Part shown: one piece after another, positions 52,363-61,822 of the stretch | Position numbering within the stretch: the first letter of the stretch is position 1 | How the letters are laid out: every line of letters starts with the position of its first letter | DNA from: Alloacidobacterium sp963823845 | GTDB taxonomy: Bacteria > Acidobacteriota > Terriglobia > Terriglobales > Acidobacteriaceae | Direction of reading: 5' to 3' | DNA: 64,000 nt | Assembly (NCBI GenBank): GCA_963823845.1 | Contig: CAWGND010000014.1 | Span: forward strand, 248,001 to 312,000 | Notes under the pieces: generated by a model | Databases searched by the model: none | Seen by the model: the letters and a program-made list of their open reading frames with translations, nothing else | Told to the model about the DNA's origin: nothing | Made by a program: the position numbers and the translations under genes

Positions 52363-55157
52363 AGCAGCCAACGCGTTGCTCGTCCTTGCTGCTTCTGTCA
52401 CTGCTGCTGCCGCACACGGTGGTCTATGGTCAGAGTGCCGCGCCGGTTCCCACCACTACGTTCACTTCCAACAGTCCGACGCTGCAGTTGCCGGGCAGCT
52501 TGAACCTGAATGCGGTGCTGGGACCACCGGCTGCAACTTGGGGCATGCCTACCGGACGTGTGCAGTTTTTCTACGGGGGGACGTCTCCGTTGGGCACATC
52601 GAATCTGAGCGTCATTCCTTCAACTGAAACATTCTCGGCGCCAGCAATAACGGGAAATTTTGGGAACGACCCCTTTGGGTTGTTTGCTCTGAGTTCTTCT
52701 GCCTCAAAGTATTCCGCGCTGGGTATGCTCGACTACTACGTCCCGGGCGGAGAAGAAACTGGAAATCCAGAAATTACAATCTACTCCGGACACGGAGCGG
52801 GCCTGTTTCAGACCGCGACAACTTACCAGATTCCGAACAGTACGCCACTCGACTACAACGTGGACTACTCCTCCATAGCCGACTTCAACCATGACGGCAT
52901 TCCCGATGTGCTGCTACATGGATATGCGCCAGAACTGAGCGGAAACTCCCCTACACAAGAAGTATATTTTGTCCTGATGGGGAATCCTGACGACACTTAC
53001 GGAGTCACCACTCAATATCCAACGCCCACGGAAGTCATCAGTCCGGACTATGGTTCAACAGGGGGATCAACAGAGGGTTCTGTTTCGGAAGCGATTACGG
53101 TTGACGATTTCAACGGGGACGGATATCCGGACGTTGCATACGCCTTCTATTCTGGAAACATTGGAGTCGCGCTGAATGTGGGCGCAGGGCAGCCGGGAAG
53201 CTTCCCCAATTTCACTGCTGCGGCTCCTGTCACAGCCCCGGGACAGTTTTACTCAAACGCCATTGCTTCCGGCCATTTCACATCGAGCGGACACGCTGAT
53301 CTGGTGGTTGCAGGATTGCTCAACAGCCCCACCACCGGTATATCCACAGGTGAGATAGCGCTATTCCTCGGCAATGGCGACGGCACCTTCGCCTCTCCAA
53401 CTACCGTGGCTGCAGGCGCATCACTCTCGGCCATCGCTACAGCAGATTTCCGGAAGAATGGCATCACTGATGTCGTCATCGCATCCCAGAACCCGGGCGG
53501 CGAAGTAGCTACAAGCGGCAGTATCCTGGTGTTGTTTGGCGATGGCAATGGCAATCTCGCTACTTCCTCAACTGTTGCGCTCACTTCTGCGCCAGAGTCC
53601 GTGCTCGTCGTGGACTTTAACAACGATGGGTATCCTGACGTTTTGGCGACAAGCACTGATGGCTCGCTCAGCCTTCTCTTAAATGATGGCACCGGGCATT
53701 TCAGCACGGCCACCTCTGTCGGAACAGCACCGGGCGTCTTCTCTATGACTGCGGCTGGAGACTTTAACGGAGACGGCCTGAGCGATATCGCAGAGATTAC
53801 AGGCTATTCTGTAAGCGATTCGCAGACTACTTCTTCCGCGTTTGAGTTTCTGAACTCCGCATCATCTCAGGCGACCTTTACGACAGCTCCGCAGACGCTG
53901 CCCGCGGGCGCGCAGACTCTTACGGTTGCCTTTCCGGGGGATGCTAATTTTGCCGCCAGCACGTCAACCGGTGTACCGGTCACCGTAACACAGACTGCTA
54001 CCACTCTGAGTTGGGCGCCGCCCGCGGCGATAGAGTATGGAGTGCCGCTGGGCGCGACACAGCTGAACGCCGTTTCCAGCGTTCCCGGCACGATTACTTA
54101 CGCGCCCGCAGCAGGCGCCATTCTTCCGCCTGGACAGACAACGATCACCGCTACTTTTATACCCACCGACAACTTCGACTACACAGGAGCCACGGCTTCG
54201 CAGGCTGTTGCTGTTACTGCGCCCAGCCTCTCCGGAATCTCGCCTTCAAATGTAAACCTGGGGAGCGCGAACACTACGATTACCGTCTCTGGCCAGGGAT
54301 TCCTCAACGGTGCAGTTGTGGAGTGGAACAGCACGGCCCTTGCGACGACGTGGGTTGGGTTAAACACGCTGACAGCGATCGTTCCGTCATCGCTGCTAGC
54401 CAACGCTGGTACAGCCACCATCACTGTAGCTGACCCGAACGGCGTGGCGGTCTCCGGCTCACAGATATTCACTGTGGCCGCTGCGCCAGTTACTGCGCAG
54501 GCGACTGCGCCATCGACCATAACAGCGGGAGAGGATTCCTCTGTGACACTGACGGTGGGCGCCTATCCTGTGCCGATCACGGCGACCCTGACGCTGAGTT
54601 TTACACCTGCACAGGCTAATGGCCCGCCCGATCCGACAGTGGTTTTCCCCAACAACACAGACACCGAGACAATCAATATCCCTGCCAATAATAATGCCAC
54701 TATTCCAGCCGTAGACTTCTCGTCAGGCTCGACAGCAGGCACTATCACGCTGACGGTGCGGTTAACGGCAGGTGGTGCGGATGTTACCCCAACGAACCTC
54801 GTACCGATCGCGATTGCGGTGCCAGCGGCAGCGCCAGTCATCAAATCAGCCACCCTTGCGCGTAATGGTGAAAGCATGACTGTGTCCGTCATCGGTCTCT
54901 CGTCGACCCGAGACATGACGGAAGCTACATTCCACTTCACAGCCGCTCCCGGGCAAACTCTCAAAACCACAGATCTAACGGTCCAGCTTGCAACACCGTT
55001 TAACGGCTGGTATCAGTCGGCGGATTCGGATCAATACGGGACAACGTTTCTTTATACGCAGCCGTTCACGCTCGATTCCGACGCGACTAATGTCGCCAGC
55101 GTTTCCGTCACTCTTTCAAATTCTCAGGGCGCTTCGCAGCCAGTCACCGCACAATAG
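52359..55157 (+). CDS. Large exported FG-GAP/VCBS and Ig-like repeat protein
   Basis: A 932-aa protein with a signal peptide (cleavage near VYGQ). Residues 100-500 contain FG-GAP/VCBS repeats with calcium-binding-like DFNHDGIPD, DFNGDGYPD, DFNNDGYPD and DFNGDGLSD. Residues 500-930 are Ig-like and IPT domains (SGISPSNVNLGSANTTITVSG, in parts). It is likely a surface or secreted adhesion-type protein. The start overlaps the lipoprotein stop as ATGA. Confidence 0.82.
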   Translation: MKQPTRCSSLLLLSLLLPHTVVYGQSAAPVPTTTFTSNSPTLQLPGSLNLNAVLGPPAATWGMPTGRVQFFYGGTSPLGTSNLSVIPSTETFSAPAITGNFGNDPFGLFALSSSASKYSALGMLDYYVPGGEETGNPEITIYSGHGAGLFQTATTYQIPNSTPLDYNVDYSSIADFNHDGIPDVLLHGYAPELSGNSPTQEVYFVLMGNPDDTYGVTTQYPTPTEVISPDYGSTGGSTEGSVSEAITVDDFNGDGYPDVAYAFYSGNIGVALNVGAGQPGSFPNFTAAAPVTAPGQFYSNAIASGHFTSSGHADLVVAGLLNSPTTGISTGEIALFLGNGDGTFASPTTVAAGASLSAIATADFRKNGITDVVIASQNPGGEVATSGSILVLFGDGNGNLATSSTVALTSAPESVLVVDFNNDGYPDVLATSTDGSLSLLLNDGTGHFSTATSVGTAPGVFSMTAAGDFNGDGLSDIAEITGYSVSDSQTTSSAFEFLNSASSQATFTTAPQTLPAGAQTLTVAFPGDANFAASTSTGVPVTVTQTATTLSWAPPAAIEYGVPLGATQLNAVSSVPGTITYAPAAGAILPPGQTTITATFIPTDNFDYTGATASQAVAVTAPSLSGISPSNVNLGSANTTITVSGQGFLNGAVVEWNSTALATTWVGLNTLTAIVPSSLLANAGTATITVADPNGVAVSGSQIFTVAAAPVTAQATAPSTITAGEDSSVTLTVGAYPVPITATLTLSFTPAQANGPPDPTVVFPNNTDTETINIPANNNATIPAVDFSSGSTAGTITLTVRLTAGGADVTPTNLVPIAIAVPAAAPVIKSATLARNGESMTVSVIGLSSTRDMTEATFHFTAAPGQTLKTTDLTVQLATPFNGWYQSADSDQYGTTFLYTQPFTLDSDATNVASVSVTLSNSQGASQPVTAQ

Positions 55158-55179
55158 CGGCGGCACAAAAGGACCGTCT

Positions 55180-55863
55180 ATGCCTTCTACTAACCCGTGC
55201 TTCCGAACCTTGGCCGTAGTGCTGTGCTGCCTTGTCATTAACGCCGCCTGCCCTGCATCTTGGGCGCAGCAGACAACAGCTCCGCAGCTGGTGATCACGA
55301 TCCTCGACGGCGAAGGCGCGCTGAACGATATCCGCCAACGCACCGCCCGCGAGCCGATCATTGAGGTACAGGATGAGAACCACAAGCCCGTGGCCGGGGC
55401 TGTGGTCTTGTTTACACTGCCCAGCTCCGGTCCCAGCGGGGCATTTGCGGATGGATCGCAGATTTTCTCGACAGTGACCGATGACGCCGGTCGCGCTGTA
55501 GCTCAGGGCTTACGACCGAACAATATTTCCGGGCAATATGACGTTCACGTCAGAGTGACTTATAACAACTCGACTGCTGAGACCACCATTCACCAGAAAA
55601 ATGTTTCGGGATCGTCTTCCGGAAGTGAACAGCAGGCGTCCCAGGGCAGCACGGCAGGCGGCACTGTTGCGGCAGCGACTCACGGATTGTCGGTAAAGAC
55701 GATTCTTATTATCGTAGGCTCAATCGCGGCAGCCGGGACGGTCGCCGGAGTGCTTGCCACTCGCGGCGGCAGCTCTACGAATATTACCGCTGGTACACCT
55801 ACAGTCGGGGCACCGCCTCCAACCGCGGGTATTAGCATCCGCTTGAACCTTCATGGCCGATAA
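55180..55863 (+). CDS. Exported Ig-like domain protein with a membrane segment
   Basis: A 227-aa protein. It has a signal peptide (cleavage near SWAQ) and a carboxypeptidase/Big_1-like beta domain (IIEVQDENHKPVAGAVVLFT, DDAGRAVAQGL). A Ser/Gly-rich linker precedes a C-terminal hydrophobic segment (TILIIVGSIAAAGTVAGVL). It may present an Ig-like fold at the membrane. It starts 22 bp after the repeat protein. Confidence 0.72.
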   Translation: MPSTNPCFRTLAVVLCCLVINAACPASWAQQTTAPQLVITILDGEGALNDIRQRTAREPIIEVQDENHKPVAGAVVLFTLPSSGPSGAFADGSQIFSTVTDDAGRAVAQGLRPNNISGQYDVHVRVTYNNSTAETTIHQKNVSGSSSGSEQQASQGSTAGGTVAAATHGLSVKTILIIVGSIAAAGTVAGVLATRGGSSTNITAGTPTVGAPPPTAGISIRLNLHGR

Positions 55864-55878
55864 CCAGGAGGATGGCAA

Positions 55879-56592
55879 ATGACCGCCAGGCGGCTTCAAC
55901 TCCGTTGCCTGCCGGTATTTATTATTCTACTGCTGGCAGAAAGCATGTCTGGTCCTTTCGCGCAGACTCCTTCCCAGAGCGTTGTTTCCATCCGGCTTGA
56001 ACAGAAACACGGAGATCTAGTACGGTCGGTCCCGCAGAATATCGTTTTTCGTACTGGCGACGTTCTGCGCTTTCGCCTGACAAGCCGTATTGCGGGATTT
56101 CTTTATGTACTCGACAAAGGCACAACAGGAACGACTGTCACGCTCTTTCCCGGAGCAGGCAGCGCAGCAGGCAATCGGATCGAGCCAAACCACGATTACC
56201 TGGTACCAGCCGAAGGCGACGGATGGTTTGAGGTGAGCGGACCATCCGGCTTCGACGTCCTGTACTTCCTGGTTAGCGATACGCCTATCGAGCTACCCAC
56301 TGCTGCCCCCGAAGGCCAGAACCAGGAAATGCCGGAAGCTCCACCTCCTCCAGGCATGCTGCCGCGCTGCGATGATGCGATATTCAAAGCGCGCGGCGAG
56401 TGTATCGATTCCTCCGCGGGCGTTGTGCCATTTGCCCCCGGAGCTGTGGTACCGCGCGAGCTGGTTCCGCTCACAAAGACTGCTTCCCGCGATATCATCC
56501 TTACTGATGACGGCGACGGCACGGCCGTGCAGCCTGCTTCGAATGCGAAGCTTCCGTTCATTTACACATTCCGGCTGGCGCACCGTGAATAA
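55879..56592 (+). CDS. Exported DUF4384-like protein
   Basis: A 237-aa protein with a signal peptide (cleavage near PFAQ). The core IVFRTGDVLRFRLTSRIAGFLYVLDKG (in parts), ITLFP-like VTLFPGAGS and FDVLYFLVSDTPIEL fits the DUF4384 fold, which is often fused to caspase domains in bacteria. Here it is a separate gene 18 bp before the caspase gene. A second, divergent member is at 58757. Confidence 0.75.
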   Translation: MTARRLQLRCLPVFIILLLAESMSGPFAQTPSQSVVSIRLEQKHGDLVRSVPQNIVFRTGDVLRFRLTSRIAGFLYVLDKGTTGTTVTLFPGAGSAAGNRIEPNHDYLVPAEGDGWFEVSGPSGFDVLYFLVSDTPIELPTAAPEGQNQEMPEAPPPPGMLPRCDDAIFKARGECIDSSAGVVPFAPGAVVPRELVPLTKTASRDIILTDDGDGTAVQPASNAKLPFIYTFRLAHRE

Positions 56593-56609
56593 ACCGAAAG
56601 GAGATCGTG

Positions 56610-58742
56610 ATGATGCATCGCCCTCCTGCGATCTCATGGATTGCGTCTCTTCTCTTTTCTCTATGCCTGCCGCTTGTTGCACAGACGTCGCAGCAGCAGA
56701 CACCGCAACAGGAGCCTAGTAGCGGCACGCGTGACCTCAAACGTATCCATCCCGCGGACACCACAAACTCCGGTGCCGTGCCACAAAGCTATGCAGTAGT
56801 CATTGGGATTGCGCACTATCAAAATCTTCCTGCCTCTGCCCAATTACAGTATCCCGACCGGGATGCAGATTCGATCTACACGACACTGATCAGCCAGCAG
56901 GGAGGCCAATTTCCTACCAACCACGTACATGTGCTGATAGGCGCGCAGGCAACGCAGGCAAACATACTGCACGAATTGCAGGACTGGCTGCCCAGTGTAT
57001 CCGCGCCGAATGACCGGATATTCATCTACTTTGCGGGACACGGCTTTATCTCCGATGGAAAAGGCTATCTCGCCCCATATGATGTTGATTTGCATCACAT
57101 CGCAGCCACGGCTGTCCCCATGGAACTGTTAGGCACGCTAATCGGCGGCGAAATCCAGGGCAAATCAAAGGTGCTGATTACGGACGCCTGCCATAGCGGT
57201 GCGATCACACCTGAAACGGATCCCACACAGCTGAATCACATGCTGCTGGATCTTCACCAGTCAATTTTCTCGTTGACGGCAAGTCGCGACCGTGAGCAGA
57301 GCTTTGAAAGTCCGGATTGGGGAGGTGGACACGGTATCTTCACCTACTATGTAGTGCGCGGGCTAGCAGGAGAAGCCGATACCAATAATGATGGCGTGGT
57401 CACGGCAGATGAAATCGCCGAATATGTGCATACCAATGTTCGCGCTGCTACTAATGGCCGCCAGAACCCCACATCGGAGCGAGGTAGCTTCGATCCCACT
57501 ATGGTGCTCGCTTTTAATCCGGAACAAGTGAAAGGAACGGCATCACCCAATCTGCAATATGGAGTTCTGGTCGTCCAGACCAATATGGACAACACGGAAT
57601 TCTGGCTTGACGGTAAAAATGTCGGCACGCTCAATAAAGGCGCTGGGCTTCGTCTGCCGGGACTCGCCCCAGGTTCACATACGATCAAGGCCGTGCACAT
57701 GGGCTATCAGCCGGATGGGCCCCGCGAAGAGATGGTGTATCCCGGGCAGGAGACTACTGTGAGCGTGCGGATATTGATCCCGCGCCAGCGCAATCAAAGT
57801 GCCGTGGATCTGCTCGATAGCGGTGTAGCGGACTATAAGAAAGGCTTCGAAGCAAATTACAGGAAAGCTGAGGAGAAACTTACCCGAGTCGTCGCACTCG
57901 ATCCCAATTACAGCGAAGCATACATGTATCTTGGCCGCGTGGAAGACGCCCTGTACGAAGACGAGAAAGCGAGCGCTGCCTTTCAGCGAGCCATCGCCAT
58001 CGACCCTGATTATGAAGCTGCGCGAATCAGTTATGCAGCGGCGTTGCTCGACCAGGGCAGCCTCGATGAGGCAGTCCGGCAACTGAACGCGGCTTTACAA
58101 CGTCAGCCGGCTGATGGAACTGCGCTCTACCTGCTCTCCCAGGCCTATGCGCGGGAAGGTGATTTTGTCGACGGAAAGTCAGCGGCCCTGCGTGCGGTGA
58201 AAGCGGTGCCTGCAAATGGCGAGGCCCATTTCTGGCTCGCCGAATGCGAACGCCACCTGAATGAGGCACCTGATGCCGAAGCAGAATACCGCCAGTATCT
58301 GCAATTGACCAGCTTCAACTCAGGAGCGCTGGGAAACGTAAACTACTACGCTGTCGGGTTTTTGCTGGGCATGGGCCACAGGCGCCGCGCCGCCCAGCAG
58401 GATATATGGCGCGAACAGCAGGGACAGGCCAACCTTGGCATCTGTGACTGCGAATGGATGCAGAAGAGGAATGACGCCGCCATTCCCTACTGCGAAAAGG
58501 CCCTCAGCCTCATGCCCGCCGACCTCTGGGCGAATTACCGCTTAGGATTGATTTATGTGGAGAAGGCCAACGCCGGAGCACAGGGCGCGACCGCGTTAAA
58601 CACACAGGCCATTACGGGCCTTCTCCGCTATGCCAGATTGAGATTCACGAACGTAGTAGCAGCTAATCCCGATACTGACGAGGCCAACCGCGCCCGCCAG
58701 TACATCTCCCGCATCGATGCTGCACTCGCTTCGCATCCCTGA
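56610..58742 (+). CDS. Exported caspase-PEGA-TPR protein
   Basis: A 710-aa protein with a signal peptide (LLFSLCLPLVAQ). The caspase p20-like domain (about residues 50-300) has the catalytic His in FIYFAGHGFIS and Cys in VLITDACHSG. It starts YAVVIGIAHYQNLP. A PEGA-like domain follows (TEFWLDGKNVGTL, GSHTIKAVHMGYQP; about 320-385). About six TPR units fill 395-700 (AYMYLGRVEDALYEDEKASAAF). AAAGGAG lies 6 nt before the ATG at 56610. Because it is exported it should work in the periplasm or outer membrane, unlike cytoplasmic defence caspases. The target is unknown. Confidence 0.87.
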   Translation: MMHRPPAISWIASLLFSLCLPLVAQTSQQQTPQQEPSSGTRDLKRIHPADTTNSGAVPQSYAVVIGIAHYQNLPASAQLQYPDRDADSIYTTLISQQGGQFPTNHVHVLIGAQATQANILHELQDWLPSVSAPNDRIFIYFAGHGFISDGKGYLAPYDVDLHHIAATAVPMELLGTLIGGEIQGKSKVLITDACHSGAITPETDPTQLNHMLLDLHQSIFSLTASRDREQSFESPDWGGGHGIFTYYVVRGLAGEADTNNDGVVTADEIAEYVHTNVRAATNGRQNPTSERGSFDPTMVLAFNPEQVKGTASPNLQYGVLVVQTNMDNTEFWLDGKNVGTLNKGAGLRLPGLAPGSHTIKAVHMGYQPDGPREEMVYPGQETTVSVRILIPRQRNQSAVDLLDSGVADYKKGFEANYRKAEEKLTRVVALDPNYSEAYMYLGRVEDALYEDEKASAAFQRAIAIDPDYEAARISYAAALLDQGSLDEAVRQLNAALQRQPADGTALYLLSQAYAREGDFVDGKSAALRAVKAVPANGEAHFWLAECERHLNEAPDAEAEYRQYLQLTSFNSGALGNVNYYAVGFLLGMGHRRRAAQQDIWREQQGQANLGICDCEWMQKRNDAAIPYCEKALSLMPADLWANYRLGLIYVEKANAGAQGATALNTQAITGLLRYARLRFTNVVAANPDTDEANRARQYISRIDAALASHP

Positions 58743-58756
58743 ATGTCACAAAATAT

Positions 58757-59665
58757 CTATTGATGGGCTAGATTCAGACTAAGCATCACCTGAGAGGTCG
58801 CGGTTGGACCGTTTCCCTTACTCACAACATAGATGGCCTTCTCGCCAGCCTCAGAATCCGTGGAGGATTCATCCACCTTCTGTTCATCGACCAGGGTAAG
58901 ATCCCGGCTTGCCAACTGTTGTACAAACATATCCGGAATCTTGTTCTCAGCCTCCACCACTGCCCCACCGGGCGGCGCGTGCTGAGTTGCGTCCGGTCCG
59001 TTATCGCCTTTCAGATCTCTGACGACGTGGTCGATATCTTCAATTGGCGCGCGACTCAGAATCACAAAGAGCTTTTCATCGCCAGGATGCTGATCGAAGG
59101 CAAAAGCACGATTGCCGCTCGGTACCATTTGAAGCTGCCCGGCAGCAATTTTGCTCACGGATGCGCCGGGCGGAGGAAAGATTGGAGACCATGCTCCGCT
59201 AGATCCCTGGGAGATGACATACAAATAACCCGGCCCGTTGGCCAGGAGCCCTAAACGTATATGGTCGCCACTGTGAAAGACGCTGCCTGGCGCGACCTCC
59301 AGATACTGACCATCGGTCTGGCGCAGTAGCACGGAACAACGCAGCCCGAGACGATCTTCTGTGGCCCTGATCAGGTGAGGGGCTGCGCCGTACCCATTTT
59401 CGCTCACAAGCTGCACGGCCTTTACTGAATTCGATGGCGCGCTATCAGCGTTGTGATTAAGACCTGTCGTGGATCCGGAATCAATTGTCTTGGGCGCACG
59501 AGGACGCGGTGTGCTTTGCTTATGGGCACCCGGATTCGGAGTTACCGTGATTAGGTCGCTGGACGACCAGAATGCGTCCCTTGCCGTGTGCTGCTGGGCT
59601 GCGACTGTCAATGGCAGCAACGCCAGAGCGGCCACGGAAGGCAGGACCGTTTTTCTCAAAATCAT
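58757..59665 (-). CDS. Exported DUF4384-like protein (second)
   Basis: A 302-aa protein with a signal peptide (cleavage near VAAQ). A low-complexity Pro/Ser linker (about 40-75) precedes a DUF4384-like domain: SVFHSGDHIRLGLLANGPGYLYVISQG (in parts), SPIFPPPG, KLFVILSRAPIEDIDHVV. The tail includes PDMFVQQLASRDLTLVDEQK. It is downstream of the kinase-FGE gene on the same strand (49 bp gap) and converges with the caspase gene 14 bp away. Confidence 0.75.
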   Translation of the reverse strand: MILRKTVLPSVAALALLPLTVAAQQHTARDAFWSSSDLITVTPNPGAHKQSTPRPRAPKTIDSGSTTGLNHNADSAPSNSVKAVQLVSENGYGAAPHLIRATEDRLGLRCSVLLRQTDGQYLEVAPGSVFHSGDHIRLGLLANGPGYLYVISQGSSGAWSPIFPPPGASVSKIAAGQLQMVPSGNRAFAFDQHPGDEKLFVILSRAPIEDIDHVVRDLKGDNGPDATQHAPPGGAVVEAENKIPDMFVQQLASRDLTLVDEQKVDESSTDSEAGEKAIYVVSKGNGPTATSQVMLSLNLAHQ

Positions 59666-59714
59666 TGCTTCTCCTCATCATCTTTTCTGGATGAGCATGC
59701 TTGCCCGAAGAACA

Positions 59715-61589
59715 TTATGATGATGGACCGGTACTCCGTACACAACGAAATCCTATCCAGGGAGAACGAGCATCTACCGGCAAACCGCGATGCTTTGCTA
59801 TGAAGAAATCCTGGTTTCCTCCAGGTGAAAAGCTGCCGCCTTTGATCGTTCGCCAATCCGCGGAAAAGTTCTCGCCTTTTAAAAGCCGCTTCATTGCAGT
59901 GTTGTCGGCGGCCACAGGCGTGTACGGAGTGGATGTCCATTCCCAGACATTACCAGCCATGTTATAAGCGCCGTAAGGACTCCGGCGCAAGGAATTTGAG
60001 TTAACCGGCTCTAAATGGTCGGGCACATCGTTGGTCCATGCCTCAGCACCCCATGGATAAGTACGCTTATCTGTACCGCGCGCTGTTTTTTCCCACTCCT
60101 CCTCCGAAGGAAGCCGCTTACCTGCCCATGCTGCATAGGCGGCGGCATCGACATAGGAAACGCCTCCCACAGGGTTTTCGGGATGGGCGGAATAATCCGG
60201 GCTCTGCGGAGGCGCGTGTCCGGTCGCCTCGCAAAAGCGGCGATATTCGGCATTCGAGACCTCCGTTTCATCCACATAATAGGCAGGGAGCGTCGTTTCT
60301 TTAGGATCGCCAACTTCTGTTCCGCCAAATAAAAAGCTCCCTGACGGAACCAGAAGCATGCGTCCATGCGTATCGGAGTATACCGCCGGCAAACCAGACG
60401 CAACCGCAACTGAACCTGCCGGCTGTTGCGCAGGTTTTGGACGAAACACGAGAAACGCCGCGACGCCTGCTACCAGTAGAAGCAACAAGCTGGCACCGCC
60501 AATGATCCACCATCGCCTGGAAGTTTTCTTGTCAGATGTTGCCTGGACAGAAATCTCGCTTGGCTGCGACGTCACAGCAGCTGTATGAGCAATGGGCGGC
60601 GCAGCACTTCGAAACTCGGCAGTGAACGATATCTTCTCTGTTGAAGTCGGCGTAGCCTGTTGATCCAGCGGCCTTTCCTCACCTAGCTCGACCGCGCGTT
60701 GGAGTTCAGGTGCGACCTGCGGACGAAGCACACTCGGACCCGTGTCCGCACCATGATTGGACAATATCTGCAGCAATTCCTTCGTGCTCTGATAGCGATT
60801 TTCCGGATGCTTCTCTAATAGTTTTTGAACGATGGCATCGCAGGCTGGAGGTAATGACGGATCGAGTTCCAGCAGAGATGGAGGCTGTACAGAAAGATGT
60901 GCGATCTGTATCGCTGTTGCGGACTCGTTCTCGAACGGCCGACAACCTGACAGCAGTTCAAAGAAGACAACCCCGAGCGAATAGAGATCACTGCGAATGT
61001 CGCAGTGCTCGCCGCGAATCTGTTCGGGGCTCATATAGAACGGGGTTCCAAGGCTCTCGCCGGGTCGCGTGAGCCCGTCGGCAATATCAGAAATTCTTGA
61101 AATACCGAAATCCAGCAATTTCACCCGGCCGCCAGTATCCAGCAGCATATTTGCGAGCTTGAGGTCTCGATGCACGATATGTTTGGCTTCAGCGCACGAG
61201 AGAGCCTCTGCAGCTTGTGCAACTATATTTGCGGCTGTGGGTAGCGTAAAGCGTCCTTCACGCCGCAGGTAGCTGGCCAAATCTTCCCCGAGAATAAACT
61301 GCATGATTAGATAGTGCAGACCATCGCCCTCACCAATATCAAATACCGGAACAATATTGGGATGACTGCCCAGCGAGGCGGCCATGCGGGCCTCCTGCTC
61401 GAAACGGGCGACAATGCCTGGGGACTGGGCCAGGTGCTCAGCCAGGACCTTTACGGCAAATAAGCCGCCATGCACGCGGTGTCGTGCGAGGTAAACCTCT
61501 GCCATACCGCCCCCGCCAATGCGGCAGAGAATCAGGTACTTGCTTCCCAGAACTCTGCTTATCCGTTCCTGTTGATCCTGGTATGACAC
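59715..61589 (-). CDS. PknB-type Ser/Thr kinase fused to an FGE-sulfatase domain
   Basis: A 624-aa protein. The kinase (about residues 15-275) has the glycine loop RIGGGGMAEVYLA, AVKVLAEHL (Lys), HRDLKLANMLLD (catalytic loop), DFGISRI and GTPFYMSPEQIRGE. A linker leads to a membrane helix near 360-380 (WWIIGGASLLLLLVAGVAAFLVF). The C-terminal FGE-sulfatase/SUMF1-like domain (about 405-620) has VPSGSFLFGGTEVG, VDETEVSNAEYRRFCEATG, RLPSEEEWEKTARG and NMAGNVWEWTS. The FGE part should be periplasmic and probably senses rather than modifies sulfatases, since no sulfatase is nearby. It is the only Ser/Thr kinase in the window. Confidence 0.9.
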   Translation of the reverse strand: MSYQDQQERISRVLGSKYLILCRIGGGGMAEVYLARHRVHGGLFAVKVLAEHLAQSPGIVARFEQEARMAASLGSHPNIVPVFDIGEGDGLHYLIMQFILGEDLASYLRREGRFTLPTAANIVAQAAEALSCAEAKHIVHRDLKLANMLLDTGGRVKLLDFGISRISDIADGLTRPGESLGTPFYMSPEQIRGEHCDIRSDLYSLGVVFFELLSGCRPFENESATAIQIAHLSVQPPSLLELDPSLPPACDAIVQKLLEKHPENRYQSTKELLQILSNHGADTGPSVLRPQVAPELQRAVELGEERPLDQQATPTSTEKISFTAEFRSAAPPIAHTAAVTSQPSEISVQATSDKKTSRRWWIIGGASLLLLLVAGVAAFLVFRPKPAQQPAGSVAVASGLPAVYSDTHGRMLLVPSGSFLFGGTEVGDPKETTLPAYYVDETEVSNAEYRRFCEATGHAPPQSPDYSAHPENPVGGVSYVDAAAYAAWAGKRLPSEEEWEKTARGTDKRTYPWGAEAWTNDVPDHLEPVNSNSLRRSPYGAYNMAGNVWEWTSTPYTPVAADNTAMKRLLKGENFSADWRTIKGGSFSPGGNQDFFIAKHRGLPVDARSPWIGFRCVRSTGPSS

Positions 61590-61822
61590 GGCATATTCCT
61601 AACTAATGCTAAGCCAGTCGACTCGATCGCAAATGGATGATTATCGATATTTCGTCGATCCAAAGACTGGGTGGCTCGAGTCAGAACCTCCCTGCCGGTG
61701 CCACTCCTGCCTAGCCGACTCTTGAGGAGCGTGAGATGCCATCCGTCGCCTCATCCCCCGTACTCGGGGGCTGTAGGCTCGGAAGCTGACGTTGATATGC
61801 AAAGCTAGGCTTTATCGTGGGC

